Source: Paenibacillus sp. BIHB 4019
Lineage (GTDB): Bacteria > Bacillota > Bacilli > Paenibacillales > Paenibacillaceae
Assembly (NCBI RefSeq): GCF_002741035.1
Contig: NZ_CP016808.1
Location: forward strand, 6,186,501-6,250,500
Direction: 5' to 3'
DNA: 64,000 bases
Below are positions 27,334 through 37,135 of this stretch, piece after piece. Every line of letters begins with the position of its first letter. Position 1 is the stretch's first letter. Under the pieces are notes generated by a model. It made no database searches, was not told the DNA's origin, and saw only the letters and a program-made list of their open reading frames with translations. The position numbers and the translations under genes are program-made.

Positions 27334-29427
27334 CTATTTGATTAATGCGTTAGGATCAATAATTAATGCGACCTGGCCGTCACCTAAAATCGTAGCTCCA
27401 GAAATCGCCTCGATATTGGTCAAATATTTGCCAAGCGTTTTGAGCACGATCTCGTTTTGGCCGATAAACTCATCGACGGTGACTGCCGCCCATTTTTCTC
27501 CCTTGCGCACCACTACAATTTCGGTTTCTTCCTCGGCGCTATCATTGAAGTCAGGCGTCTCAAGCACACGGCTCAGCGATACAAGAGGAATAACGGTATT
27601 GCGGAATTCAATCATTAAATTGCCATGAACGTTCAAAATTTGCGATCTGCGGATAATGCTGGTCTCGACAATGGAGGACAGTGGAATCGCATATTTTTCC
27701 GAGCCCAGCTTGATCAGCATCGCCGAAATAATCGACAGCGTCAGCGGAAGCTGTACCGAGAATTTTGTTCCTCTGCCAAACGCCGAGTCAATGGTCACAT
27801 TTCCGCCAAGCGACGTAATTTTGGAACGTACAACGTCCAGTCCTACACCGCGTCCAGAAATATCCGAAATTTTCTCAGCTGTACTAAAGCCTGCTGCAAA
27901 AATCAGCATATTGATTTCGTCGCTCGACAGCTTTTTCGCCTCATCTTCAGTAACGACGCCGTTTTTGATCGCCGTCTTCAGCACCCGCTCCTGGTTAATG
28001 CCGCGTCCATCCTCTTCCACCTCGATGAACACATGGTTGCCGCTGTGATATGCACGCAGGAAAATGGTACCTACTTCTGACTTGCCTGCGGCAATACGTT
28101 CTTCCACCGTCTCGATGCCATGATCGACTGAGTTGCGCAGCAAATGAACGAGCGGGTCGCCAATTTCATCAATGACGGTACGGTCAAGCTCTGTATCCGC
28201 CCCAGTAATGACCAAATCGATTTTTTTATCAAGCGACTTCGCCAAATCGCGAATCATGCGAGGAAAACGGTTGAATACCGAATCGACGGGAACCATGCGC
28301 AGCTTGAGTACGATATTTTGCAAATCTGTGCTGACACGCGTCATATGCTCGACAGTCTCAGTCAAGTCATTGCGTTTAATTTCGCTTGATAGCTGTTCTA
28401 GTCGCACGCGATCAATGAGCAGCTCACTGAACAGATTCATCAGCGTATCCAGACGGTCGATATCAACGCGAATCGTCCGATTAACCGCTGCTGGAGCAGC
28501 TTGAGCTGGCGAGTCTTTACGAGGCGCAACCGCAGCGGGAGCCTTGGCTGCCTCTTCTTTTTTCTCGACGACTGCTATAGCTGCTGCAACCTCTTCCTTC
28601 GCTTTCTTCACTTCAGCCTCAGCTTGCTGATTCGCTGTTGGCGTGCTTAGCAGATGCAGCGATTCCTCATCCAGCAAAGTTATAACTGCCGTCTCCACTT
28701 CGGATACATTCATAATTTGCGTATGCAGTTCTTCCAGCTTCGTCTGTGTAATGGTAAATACCGTAAAGGAACGATCGAATTTTTCCTGTTCCAAATCCTG
28801 CACAGAAGGCTCCGATTTCACAATCTCTCCGTGTGCTTCCAGCAGATTGAATACCATATAGGCACGAACTGCTTTCAGCAAACAGTCCTCGCGAATCGTA
28901 ACATGAATATGATAAGCCTGATGTCCGCTATCAATGGATTGCTTAATCACCGAAGTCTGGTACTCATCCAGCAGCAAAATAGGCTTGTCCACATTGGAAG
29001 AATCGCCCTCCGCTGCAGCCTTTTGATCCGGCACCGATAGTTTATGCTCTCCGCTAAAAATCGACTGCAAGGCGGCCACAATTGATGTCACATCCGCTTT
29101 ACCAGTACCACCGTTAACGATATCCTGCACCATCGCCTCCAGCGCATCAAGACCCTTGAAAAGCGTATCAAATATAAAGCTGTCCATCTTGAGCTTGCTA
29201 TTGCGAACAAGATCAAGCACATTTTCCATTTCATGTGTCAAGGCAGCCAGATCCTCATATCCCATCGTAGCCGACATGCCCTTCAAAGTATGAGCGGAGC
29301 GGAATATATTTTGAACAATTGATAGATCTTCCGGCTCGCCTTCCAGTCGCAATAAGTTTTCATTCAAGGTTTGAAGATGGTCGTTAGATTCGTCGATGAA
29401 CATCGACAGATAGGCATTCATATCCAT
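27334..29427 (-). CDS. cheA: Chemotaxis histidine kinase CheA
   Basis: CheA autophosphorylates in response to receptors and passes phosphate to CheY and CheB. Order: P1 Hpt domain with the phospho-accepting histidine in SAHTLKGMSATMG (H46), a P2 response-regulator-binding domain (about 160-260), an Ala/Glu-rich linker (about 265-320), P3 dimerisation, P4 ATPase with LVHLLRNSVDHGIE (N box), EVEEDGRGI and ISGRGVGLDVV (G boxes), and a P5 CheW-like domain. 697 residues, close to the B. subtilis protein (about 670). Confidence 0.97.
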   Translation of the reverse strand: MDMNAYLSMFIDESNDHLQTLNENLLRLEGEPEDLSIVQNIFRSAHTLKGMSATMGYEDLAALTHEMENVLDLVRNSKLKMDSFIFDTLFKGLDALEAMVQDIVNGGTGKADVTSIVAALQSIFSGEHKLSVPDQKAAAEGDSSNVDKPILLLDEYQTSVIKQSIDSGHQAYHIHVTIREDCLLKAVRAYMVFNLLEAHGEIVKSEPSVQDLEQEKFDRSFTVFTITQTKLEELHTQIMNVSEVETAVITLLDEESLHLLSTPTANQQAEAEVKKAKEEVAAAIAVVEKKEEAAKAPAAVAPRKDSPAQAAPAAVNRTIRVDIDRLDTLMNLFSELLIDRVRLEQLSSEIKRNDLTETVEHMTRVSTDLQNIVLKLRMVPVDSVFNRFPRMIRDLAKSLDKKIDLVITGADTELDRTVIDEIGDPLVHLLRNSVDHGIETVEERIAAGKSEVGTIFLRAYHSGNHVFIEVEEDGRGINQERVLKTAIKNGVVTEDEAKKLSSDEINMLIFAAGFSTAEKISDISGRGVGLDVVRSKITSLGGNVTIDSAFGRGTKFSVQLPLTLSIISAMLIKLGSEKYAIPLSSIVETSIIRRSQILNVHGNLMIEFRNTVIPLVSLSRVLETPDFNDSAEEETEIVVVRKGEKWAAVTVDEFIGQNEIVLKTLGKYLTNIEAISGATILGDGQVALIIDPNALIK

Positions 29428-29467
29428 TGTATCGCACCTCCTGCTAGACTTGTGATTGCTTCAATCG

Positions 29468-30757
29468 TTATTTAAGTACACAGCTTTCAATACGTGCAGC
29501 GATTTGCTGCAGCGGGAGCACGGTCTTGACTGCCCCGCTTTCGTAGGCGCTGCGCGGCATGCCGTAAACGATGCAAGTTTCCTCCGCCTCGCCTATAGAA
29601 GTTACTGCACCGCTCTCAACAAGCTGTTTAAGACCTTTCGTACCATCGCTGCCCATTCCGGTCAGGATGACCGCGTGACGCTTCAGCTCCTTGAAAGGAA
29701 CTAATGATTCATACATCACATCTACCGATGGACGATGCCCATTGCGCTGCGGCTGCTCTGTTAAATGAATATAATAACCGGAACTATCTTTGCCAAGCTC
29801 TAGATGATAGCCTCCGGGAGCAACATAGACAACGCCGGGATGAACCCGGTCGCCTTGAGCCGCTTCAACGACATGCAGCGCACTGAAGCTGTCAAGGCGC
29901 TGAGCGAGCGATTTCGTAAATTTCGGCGGCATATGCTGGACAACCAGGACAGGTGCGCCAAGATCGCCAGGCAAAGCGCTAATGACCGTATGCAAGGCAC
30001 GCGGCCCTCCCGTTGAAGCTCCAATTGCAACAATATGCTGAAACGACGTAGACTTCGGCAGCTCTTTTTTTGGCGGAGCGGGAGCTTCCGTTTTTTTGCT
30101 CGCTATAATCGGCGGAGCAGTTGGCTTATATGTAGAGGAAGGCGCCACCGCTTTGACTGCCGCTGGTTGTTCCGGCTTTTTGTTCATGCTAGGCGGCTTT
30201 ATTGGTGGCGTAATTTCCGGTTTCTTCTTCGCCATAGAAGGTGCAGCAAGCCGTGACGCTGCATTTGTTGTTGCTTCGGTTATTAGAGGCTTTTTAATAT
30301 CTAGCGCCTTCACTTTTACCGGCGGGTCCATCTTCTCCTCAATGAATGAAGGCTTCCTCGCCAGTACAGCTGTTTTTAGCTTCTCTATCAATTGCTCGCC
30401 AACTTGGATAATATCATTCGTTGCAATGCCTGACGGCTTGCGTATAAAGTCAAATGCTCCAAACTGCAATGCTTTGATCGTATCCCTCGTGTTATCCTCA
30501 CTAATGCCAGACAGCATAATGACAGGCGTCGGATTTTGTTTCATAATCTTTTGCAAAGCCTCAAGTCCATTCATTTCAGGCATTTCCAGATCGAGCGTTA
30601 CAACATCGGGCTTCCATTTCTCCACCGCTTTTACAGCTTCGGCCCCATTGGTTGCAGTCGCTATTATTGAAAACATTGAATCCTTTAAAATTAAGTCACT
30701 AAAAATTTTTCTCATAAATGCAGAATCATCTACAATGAGTACACGATAAGGAGCCAT
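29468..30757 (-). CDS. cheB: Protein-glutamate methylesterase/deamidase CheB
   Basis: CheB demethylates and deamidates chemoreceptors. A receiver domain (1-120) has the phospho-acceptor D56 in VVTLDLEMPEMNG and the lysine in FIRKPSG. The C-terminal esterase shows the catalytic serine in AIGASTGGPRALH, the histidine in LVVQHMPPKFT and the aspartate in ILTGMGSDGTKG. The linker between them (about 150-230) is unusually long and rich in Pro, Lys and Ala, making the protein 429 residues against about 357 in B. subtilis. Confidence 0.96.
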   Translation of the reverse strand: MAPYRVLIVDDSAFMRKIFSDLILKDSMFSIIATATNGAEAVKAVEKWKPDVVTLDLEMPEMNGLEALQKIMKQNPTPVIMLSGISEDNTRDTIKALQFGAFDFIRKPSGIATNDIIQVGEQLIEKLKTAVLARKPSFIEEKMDPPVKVKALDIKKPLITEATTNAASRLAAPSMAKKKPEITPPIKPPSMNKKPEQPAAVKAVAPSSTYKPTAPPIIASKKTEAPAPPKKELPKSTSFQHIVAIGASTGGPRALHTVISALPGDLGAPVLVVQHMPPKFTKSLAQRLDSFSALHVVEAAQGDRVHPGVVYVAPGGYHLELGKDSSGYYIHLTEQPQRNGHRPSVDVMYESLVPFKELKRHAVILTGMGSDGTKGLKQLVESGAVTSIGEAEETCIVYGMPRSAYESGAVKTVLPLQQIAARIESCVLK

Positions 30758-30783
30758 CTTTTCCCCTCCCCTGATTAAAAGGA

Positions 30784-31656
30784 CTATCTCGTTAGCTTGA
30801 ATAATTTATGCAAAAATCCCTTTACACCGTTTTTAGCATCAGATTCCGGCCTCTTTATTTCTAGAAAACGAACTGCAATTTCATGCATAGCTTTCGATGC
30901 TTCACTGCTCGGATAAGCAATGGTGAAGGGAATTTGGCGTTTTACCGCCTTGCCTACATGAGCATCATCGGGTACGAGCCCGAGAAATGGCAAGGAGGCT
31001 TCTAGGAAGCGCTCGGCAGCCAAATTGATTTTATCTGCTGTCAATCGGCCTTCCCGCTTGCTGTCTGCCCGATTAACGATAAGTCTGAAATTCGGATGAA
31101 TGCCCATTGCTTTTACCATTTTAATTAAGGCATATGCATCGGTTATAGAGGTCGGCTCAGGCGTCGTTACAACGATCGTTTCCTGCGCTGCGGCGATAAA
31201 TCTCGCCGTCTCCTTGGAAAGTCCTGCTCCAGTATCAAATACGATGACATCGTACAGCCCTTGAAGCTTTGAAACCTGCTCTGTGAACAAGGTCAGCTCT
31301 TTCTCTGACAGCTCCAGCAAATCTTTAATTCCTGATCCGCCTGCAATAAAATGCAATCCTTCAGGCCCTTCCTGAACGACATCCCAGATCGTTTTGTCCT
31401 GCTTGAACAAATGGTATAAATGGTAGGAGGAGCGCACGCCCATCAATATATCGATGTTCGCCATGCCAATATCAACATCAAAAACGAGAACCTTCTGACC
31501 AAGCTTCTGAAGCATCAGCGCAAAATTGAGACTAAAGTTGGACTTCCCAACGCCGCCCTTGCCGCTGGTGACAGCGATAATGCGCGTTTCGCGCTTGCCG
31601 CCTTCGCTGCTGCTTGCCTTTACCATATGTCGCAGCGCTTCGGCTTGATCATTCAT
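30784..31656 (-). CDS. flhG: MinD-like ATPase FlhG (YlxH)
   Basis: FlhG is a deviant-Walker P-loop ATPase that controls flagellar number and pattern with FlhF. The Walker motif TSGKGGVGKSNFSLNFAL starts at residue 30, followed by VFDVDIGMANIDILMGV and DVIVFDTGAGLS. I chose ATG 31656, which overlaps the flhF stop by 8 nt; a start at 31680 would add residues encoded inside flhF. About 290 residues, typical. Confidence 0.95.
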   Translation of the reverse strand: MNDQAEALRHMVKASSSEGGKRETRIIAVTSGKGGVGKSNFSLNFALMLQKLGQKVLVFDVDIGMANIDILMGVRSSYHLYHLFKQDKTIWDVVQEGPEGLHFIAGGSGIKDLLELSEKELTLFTEQVSKLQGLYDVIVFDTGAGLSKETARFIAAAQETIVVTTPEPTSITDAYALIKMVKAMGIHPNFRLIVNRADSKREGRLTADKINLAAERFLEASLPFLGLVPDDAHVGKAVKRQIPFTIAYPSSEASKAMHEIAVRFLEIKRPESDAKNGVKGFLHKLFKLTR

Positions 31657-32875
31657 CGTCCGCTTCCCCCAGCAAATCATTCATATAAGCAGCAGCGTTA
31701 AAGCGATCAATGTCATCCGGCACCGTCTGCCCTCTTGCCACATAAGTCGGCGTTAAACCGAACTTCATCACAAGGTTAAAAATAGAGCCGTACACCGCCG
31801 TTTCATCCTGCTTCGTAAACAATACCTTCTCGATGCCGTATTTCACAAAGTTTCCGGCGACTGACGTCATATCTTTCGTTTTGCCGGTAAGGCTCAGCAC
31901 AAGCACCGTTTCATTGCGGTCATGCGATTGAAGCAGGCTGTTTACTTCTGATACATTTAGCTCATTGCGGAAGTTGCGGCCAGCCGTATCCATGTAGATG
32001 AGCTCTCTATCTTCGAGCTGCTTGAATGCTTTCGGCAAATCCATAGGAGAAAAAACAACCTCCAGCGGAATGTTTAAAATATTAGCGTACGTTCTAAGCT
32101 GGTCAACCGCCGCAATTCGGTACGTATCTGATGTAATGAAGCCTACTTTTTTGTTATGCTTAATCGTTTGATTAGCCGCAAGCTTAGCGATTGTTGTCGT
32201 TTTGCCTACGCCAGTCGGACCAACAAAATGAACGATTCTGGCCTGCTCATCGATCATGCCGGCTGCATAAGGGGCCATCCATTCGAGCAGTTGCCGTTTG
32301 GCTAGCTCCCATACTTGCGTACGTGTCAATGGCTCCCTTTGCTGCCCTTCCTGCTCAGAGATGATCGCCATAAGCTGGTCGATCCACTCCGCTTCGAGCT
32401 CCTGCTCTTGAAGGCGGTCATGAAGGGCTTGTGCAGCTTCTGATAGTGAATTTCCTGCTTTTTGCGAAGACAGCTGCAGGAGGGATTGCTTAATCCCTTT
32501 AATTTCGTCCATCAGCTGATCGTTGACTGGAGAAGCCGCCGCAACTGGCGCAGGCCTTGCCGGCGGCTCAACCGTAGCTGTAGCAGCTGCAGAAGCTGCT
32601 GCGGCACGCTGCTGCTTCTGCATCGTCTCCGTAATAGCTGCCATTACGGCGCTGACATCATCCGGCGCCTTGCGCTTCTGCGGCAGATTTTCCGGAGCAG
32701 CTGCATTCGACTCAATAGCGGCAATAACTTCCATCTTCTTTTTACGGAACATGCCCATGAAGCCACCGACTTTGACTTCTTTCGTATTCAATATAACGGC
32801 ATCTTTGCCAAGATCGCTTCGAATCATCGGCAGCGCTTCGGGAAGGGCATTGACTACATAACGTTTCACTCTCAT
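31649..32875 (-). CDS. flhF: Flagellar SRP-type GTPase FlhF
   Basis: FlhF is an SRP-family GTPase that guides flagellar placement. The N-terminal basic domain (MRVKRYVVNALPEALPMIR) is followed by a variable Ala/Pro-rich region (about 75-125), an N domain and a G domain with [16 protein letters not shown] (about 220), DTYRIAAVDQLRTYA and YMDTAGR. 408 residues; B. subtilis FlhF is 366, the difference lying in the linker. It overlaps flhA by 4 nt and flhG by 8 nt. Confidence 0.96.
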   Translation of the reverse strand: MRVKRYVVNALPEALPMIRSDLGKDAVILNTKEVKVGGFMGMFRKKKMEVIAAIESNAAAPENLPQKRKAPDDVSAVMAAITETMQKQQRAAAASAAATATVEPPARPAPVAAASPVNDQLMDEIKGIKQSLLQLSSQKAGNSLSEAAQALHDRLQEQELEAEWIDQLMAIISEQEGQQREPLTRTQVWELAKRQLLEWMAPYAAGMIDEQARIVHFVGPTGVGKTTTIAKLAANQTIKHNKKVGFITSDTYRIAAVDQLRTYANILNIPLEVVFSPMDLPKAFKQLEDRELIYMDTAGRNFRNELNVSEVNSLLQSHDRNETVLVLSLTGKTKDMTSVAGNFVKYGIEKVLFTKQDETAVYGSIFNLVMKFGLTPTYVARGQTVPDDIDRFNAAAYMNDLLGEADDE

Positions 32876-34905
32876 AAATTCACCACCCCTACGCTCTGAA
32901 CTTCAACGTTAGGTTCAAGCTCACTATAAGAAATGACCGGAACCTCCTGCATCGTCCGTTCCACAATCTGGCGCAAATACATGCGGATTGTAGGGGAAGT
33001 GAGTACAACAGGCTGCTGTCCGGACTGAATTTGCCGGGTTACCTGCTCATTCAGCTTGGAATAAATTTGTTGAGTGACGATCGGGTCAAGCGCAATGTAA
33101 CTTCCCTGATCGGTCTGCTGTACGGACTCAGCGATTTTCTTCTCCATCGCCGGACCGACTGTAATCACTTTAAGCTTGTCTCCCGTTGCCGCAAACTGCT
33201 GGGTAATTTGCCTTGACAGCGCTTGTCTGACATATTCCGTCAGCACATCGGGATCTTTCGTGTAATGCCCGTGATCGGCCAACGTTTCAAAAATGGTTAC
33301 CAGATCGCGGATCGAAACTTTTTCACGAAGCAGCTTGGCAAGCACTTTTTGCAAATCGCCAATGGATAGCACCGAAGGAATGAGATCATCGATAAGCGCT
33401 GGATACGATTCCTTGACATTTTCAATGAGTGCCTTCGTCTCTTGACGTCCGAGCAATTCATGCGCATGACGCTTAATAATTTCTGTCAAATGCGTAGCGA
33501 CAACCGAAGGCGGATCTACGACGGTATATCCCGACATTTCCGCTCTTTCCTTCATCTGCTCGTCAATCCAAATGGCTGGCAGCCCGAATGCCGGCTCTGT
33601 CGTTTCAATACCAAGTACCGATTCATCATCGAAGCCCGGGCTCATTGCCAAATAATGATTGAGCAGAAGCTCGCCTTTCGCAACGGTATTCCCTTTAATT
33701 TTAACGACATATTCATTCGGTCTCAGTTGAATATTATCGCGGATTCGAATAACGGGAACGACAAGCCCCAGCTCAAGCGCGCATTGCCTTCTGATCATAA
33801 TGATACGGTCCAGCAAATCGCCGCCCTGCTGCGTGTCTGCCAGTGGAATCAGGCCGTAGCCAAATTCGAACTCGATGGGATCCACCTGCAATAGGCCAAT
33901 GACACTTTCCGGATTACGAACCTCTTCAATTTGCTGCTCTTCCACAAGCATCTCCTCTTGCTCCACTTGCTTCTCCTGCAGCTTTTTCATTCTCCATGCG
34001 CCAAATGCGAGCAGTGCCGCAAAAGGGAGCGTGCGCATAACGCCGATTGGCGAAACGAGACCAAGCAAAGCTATTGTTCCTGCAACTATGTATAAAAGAT
34101 TAGGGTATTTAAACAGCTGTGCTGTCAAATCCTGTGCCAGGTTGCCGTCTGATGCAGCTCTTGTAACGATTAAGCCTGCTGCTACCGAAATAAGCAATGC
34201 TGGAATTTGACTGACTAGACCATCCCCGATGGTTAAGATCGAATACGTTTCGAGTGCCTCGGCAAATGGAAAGCCATGTACCGCCATCCCGATTATAAAT
34301 CCGCCAACCAGGTTAATAATGAGAATGATAATGGATGCAATTGCATCCCCTTTTACAAACTTACTGGCACCATCCATAGCTCCGTAGAAATCCGCTTCTC
34401 TTTCAATCTTGGAACGCCGGTCCCGTGCCTGCTGCTCATTAATGAGTCCCGCATTTAAGTCGGCATCAATACTCATTTGCTTGCCGGGCATCGCATCGAG
34501 GGTAAACCTTGCTGCTACCTCGGCGACCCGCTCAGAACCTTTCGTAATAACGATGAACTGAACGACGACGAGAATAAGGAAGACGATAAACCCGATTGCG
34601 ATTTGCCCGCCGCCCACCCATCTACCGAATGTTGCGACAACTTCCCCCGCTTCTGCATGCTGCAAAATGTTCCGGGTGGTAGAAACGTTGAGTGCTAATC
34701 GGAATAAGGTCGTAACAAGCAAAACTGCGGGAAAGATGGAAAACTCCAGCGCTTCCTTCGTATTCATCGCAATAAGCAATATCATTAAAGCGATGGAAAT
34801 ATTCAGAATAAGCAAAATATCCAGCAAAAGAATAGGGATGGGAATAACCATCATGAGCACGATGCCTATGATCCCGATTAACACGATAAGATCTTTTGGT
34901 TTCAT
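32872..34905 (-). CDS. flhA: Flagellar export gate protein FlhA
   Basis: FlhA is the large export gate component that uses the proton gradient and docks chaperone-substrate complexes. The first half has eight membrane segments and the signature ALNVSTTRNIL; the FHIPEP-family segment is visible as FTLDAMPGKQMSIDADLNAG. The C-terminal half (about 330-677) is the cytoplasmic ring domain. 677 residues, normal. It overlaps flhF by 4 nt. Confidence 0.97.
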   Translation of the reverse strand: MKPKDLIVLIGIIGIVLMMVIPIPILLLDILLILNISIALMILLIAMNTKEALEFSIFPAVLLVTTLFRLALNVSTTRNILQHAEAGEVVATFGRWVGGGQIAIGFIVFLILVVVQFIVITKGSERVAEVAARFTLDAMPGKQMSIDADLNAGLINEQQARDRRSKIEREADFYGAMDGASKFVKGDAIASIIILIINLVGGFIIGMAVHGFPFAEALETYSILTIGDGLVSQIPALLISVAAGLIVTRAASDGNLAQDLTAQLFKYPNLLYIVAGTIALLGLVSPIGVMRTLPFAALLAFGAWRMKKLQEKQVEQEEMLVEEQQIEEVRNPESVIGLLQVDPIEFEFGYGLIPLADTQQGGDLLDRIIMIRRQCALELGLVVPVIRIRDNIQLRPNEYVVKIKGNTVAKGELLLNHYLAMSPGFDDESVLGIETTEPAFGLPAIWIDEQMKERAEMSGYTVVDPPSVVATHLTEIIKRHAHELLGRQETKALIENVKESYPALIDDLIPSVLSIGDLQKVLAKLLREKVSIRDLVTIFETLADHGHYTKDPDVLTEYVRQALSRQITQQFAATGDKLKVITVGPAMEKKIAESVQQTDQGSYIALDPIVTQQIYSKLNEQVTRQIQSGQQPVVLTSPTIRMYLRQIVERTMQEVPVISYSELEPNVEVQSVGVVNL

Positions 34906-34926
34906 GACGCTTCCTCCTCCCTTAAA

Positions 34927-36024
34927 TTACGATGATTTGACACGGCCTTTCAGCTTGTAAACGTATGCGAGCACCTCCGCCACAGCCTGGAACAAATCTG
35001 CCGGTATGGCATCTCCGATTTCGGCGCGTTCGTATAATGCTCTGGCAAGCGGCTTATTTTCCATCGTAATAACGCCGTGCTCTTTGGCGATTTCCCTAAT
35101 GCGCAGCGCCACATGATCCATGCCTTTGGCAATAATTACGGGCGCCTCCATATTAGAGGAATCATATTTCAAGGCGATTGCAAAGTGCGTCGGGTTGGTA
35201 ATGACGACATCTGCATTCGGAATTTGCTGCATCATCCGCTGGATGGCCATTCTCCGCTGCTTTTCTCGGATACGGCCTTTAACGAGCGGATCACCCTCTG
35301 ATTTCTTATGCTCGTCCTTAATGTCCTGCTTGGACATCTTCATGCTTTTCTCCTGCTCGTACTTCTGATACAAATAATCCGCAAAGGCGAGCACAACGAG
35401 CGCAGCACCAATTTTGATTCCCATGCTGACCGTCAGGCCAGCTGCAAAGGCGAAAATTTGCTCAACAGACAGGTCCGAAAGAGAAAGCAGCCGACTCCAA
35501 TCGCTTGCAATCGTCTGGTATACGAGCACTCCAATAATCAGCAGCTTCAGCAAGCTTTTAAGCATTTCAACAATAGAACGCATGGAGAAGATCTGTTTCA
35601 ATCCTTGGAGCGGATTAAGCTTGCTGATCTTCATCTTAAGCGGCTCTCCTGTAAGCAAGAAGCCAAATTGCGCAACGTTACCGATAATGCCTACTAAAAT
35701 AGCTACCGAAAATATAGGCAGTAAAAAAATGAGCATTTCGGTTACGAGCGTACCGAACAAGTTAAAAACATTTTCAGACGTAAGCTCCATAAGCAGCCAA
35801 TTTTCGAAAATATCATCAAACATATTCATAATTCGCTGCTTGTAAAAGCCGCCAAACATCGCAAAGCCAGCAAACGTAAACAGCAAAATCAAGGAGCTGG
35901 GAAAGTCAGCCGATTTGGCTACCTGACCCTTCTTACGCGATTCCGAGCGTTTTTTGGGCGTCGCTTTCTCCGTCTTCTCTTGGCTGAACAGCTGCAGGTC
36001 GAGCTTTAAGCGGTACATTTGCAC
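34927..36024 (-). CDS. flhB: Flagellar export switch protein FlhB
   Basis: FlhB controls the substrate switch from rod/hook to filament export. The N-terminal cytoplasmic leader (SQEKTEKATPKKRSESRKKG) is followed by four membrane segments and a cytoplasmic domain with the self-cleaving motif NPTH in VVITNPTHFAIALKYD (near residue 275). The GTG at 36024 has AGGAGG 8 nt upstream. 365 residues, as expected. Confidence 0.97.
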   Translation of the reverse strand: MQMYRLKLDLQLFSQEKTEKATPKKRSESRKKGQVAKSADFPSSLILLFTFAGFAMFGGFYKQRIMNMFDDIFENWLLMELTSENVFNLFGTLVTEMLIFLLPIFSVAILVGIIGNVAQFGFLLTGEPLKMKISKLNPLQGLKQIFSMRSIVEMLKSLLKLLIIGVLVYQTIASDWSRLLSLSDLSVEQIFAFAAGLTVSMGIKIGAALVVLAFADYLYQKYEQEKSMKMSKQDIKDEHKKSEGDPLVKGRIREKQRRMAIQRMMQQIPNADVVITNPTHFAIALKYDSSNMEAPVIIAKGMDHVALRIREIAKEHGVITMENKPLARALYERAEIGDAIPADLFQAVAEVLAYVYKLKGRVKSS

Positions 36025-36038
36025 GATTACAGCCTCCT

Positions 36039-36827
36039 CTACCCGTCCGGCCCTTTGAAAATGGCGAATAGCTGCTCCAAGTTGTCAAACATGATGGCAA
36101 TGAGCCGCTCATACAGACCACTTAGCCCCGGCATAAGCAGCACGAGCAAAATCGTCCCGATAATAAGCTTAAGCGGTATCCCAATGACGAAAACATTGTA
36201 TTGAGGCGCTGTTTTGGCTAAAAATGCCAGTCCGACATCCGTCAGAAACATGGCAATTACTAGCGGAGCTGCGACCTGTAAAGCTAGCAAAAACGTATTT
36301 CCAACGGCTTTCGTTAAAAACTCGCTAATGCTGCCACTGCTGATTCTCGCAAAAAAATCTCCAGCAAGCGGCATCCATTTGTAACTGTCCATTAGCCCTC
36401 GAAGCAAGTAATGATGCCCGTTCAAGGAGAAAAAAATGACAATAAGCATCATGTATTTAAAATTACCTAGCAATGGCACGGAAGTGCCCGTCAATGGGTT
36501 GACGACATTCGCCATCGCAAAACCAATTTGCAAATCCATTAATGCCCCTGCCGTCTGCACGACTACGAAAAACAAATACACCACGAAGCCGAATAACAGG
36601 CCGATCAATATTTCCTGTACGACATAAAGCACGTAGCTGGCATCTGTCGCTACTGTCTGATTAATGCCATACGTGAGATACACGATAAAAGAAATAAAAA
36701 AACTTAAACCGATTTTTGCAATATTCGGCATCATTTTCCCAGAAAACATCGGAGCTACGACGAAAAATGATGTAATTCGACAAAAAATCAACAAAAAAAT
36801 AGGAAAACCTTGCTCGATAAGCTCCAT
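36039..36827 (-). CDS. fliR: Flagellar export protein FliR
   Basis: FliR is a membrane component of the export gate core (FliPQR). It has 262 residues with about six hydrophobic segments, starting EQGFPIFLLIFCRITSFFVV, and contains GFAMANVVNPLTGTSVPLLG, typical of FliR. It lies between fliQ (15 nt) and flhB (14 nt). Confidence 0.96.
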   Translation of the reverse strand: MELIEQGFPIFLLIFCRITSFFVVAPMFSGKMMPNIAKIGLSFFISFIVYLTYGINQTVATDASYVLYVVQEILIGLLFGFVVYLFFVVVQTAGALMDLQIGFAMANVVNPLTGTSVPLLGNFKYMMLIVIFFSLNGHHYLLRGLMDSYKWMPLAGDFFARISSGSISEFLTKAVGNTFLLALQVAAPLVIAMFLTDVGLAFLAKTAPQYNVFVIGIPLKLIIGTILLVLLMPGLSGLYERLIAIMFDNLEQLFAIFKGPDG

Positions 36828-36842
36828 CGCTGCGATTCACGC

Positions 36843-37112
36843 CTATCCGATATATTTATGCAGGTTGTTCAGCAGATTATAAGTGAAATCGACGATCGTA
36901 TTTAGAATCCACGGCCCGAACAAAACAACGGATGCAAAAACCGCTACAATTTTCGGAACAAATGCTAAGGTTTGCTCTTGTATCTGGGTAGTCGCCTGAA
37001 AAATACTGACCAAGAGCCCAACAACGAGAGCAATAAGAAGCATTGGAGCACTGCTTTTTAGTACGGTAAATACAGCCTCGCTGGCCAGACCGATAATAAA
37101 ATCGGCACTCAT
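36843..37112 (-). CDS. fliQ: Flagellar export protein FliQ
   Basis: FliQ is a small export gate subunit of 89 residues with two membrane hairpin segments (LLIALVVGLLVSIFQATTQI and LAFVPKIVAVFASVVLFGPW). The QATTQIQEQTLAFVPKI stretch is diagnostic. It follows fliP by 23 nt. Confidence 0.96.
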   Translation of the reverse strand: MSADFIIGLASEAVFTVLKSSAPMLLIALVVGLLVSIFQATTQIQEQTLAFVPKIVAVFASVVLFGPWILNTIVDFTYNLLNNLHKYIG

Positions 37113-37135
37113 TGAACATCCCCCCTATACAGTCG

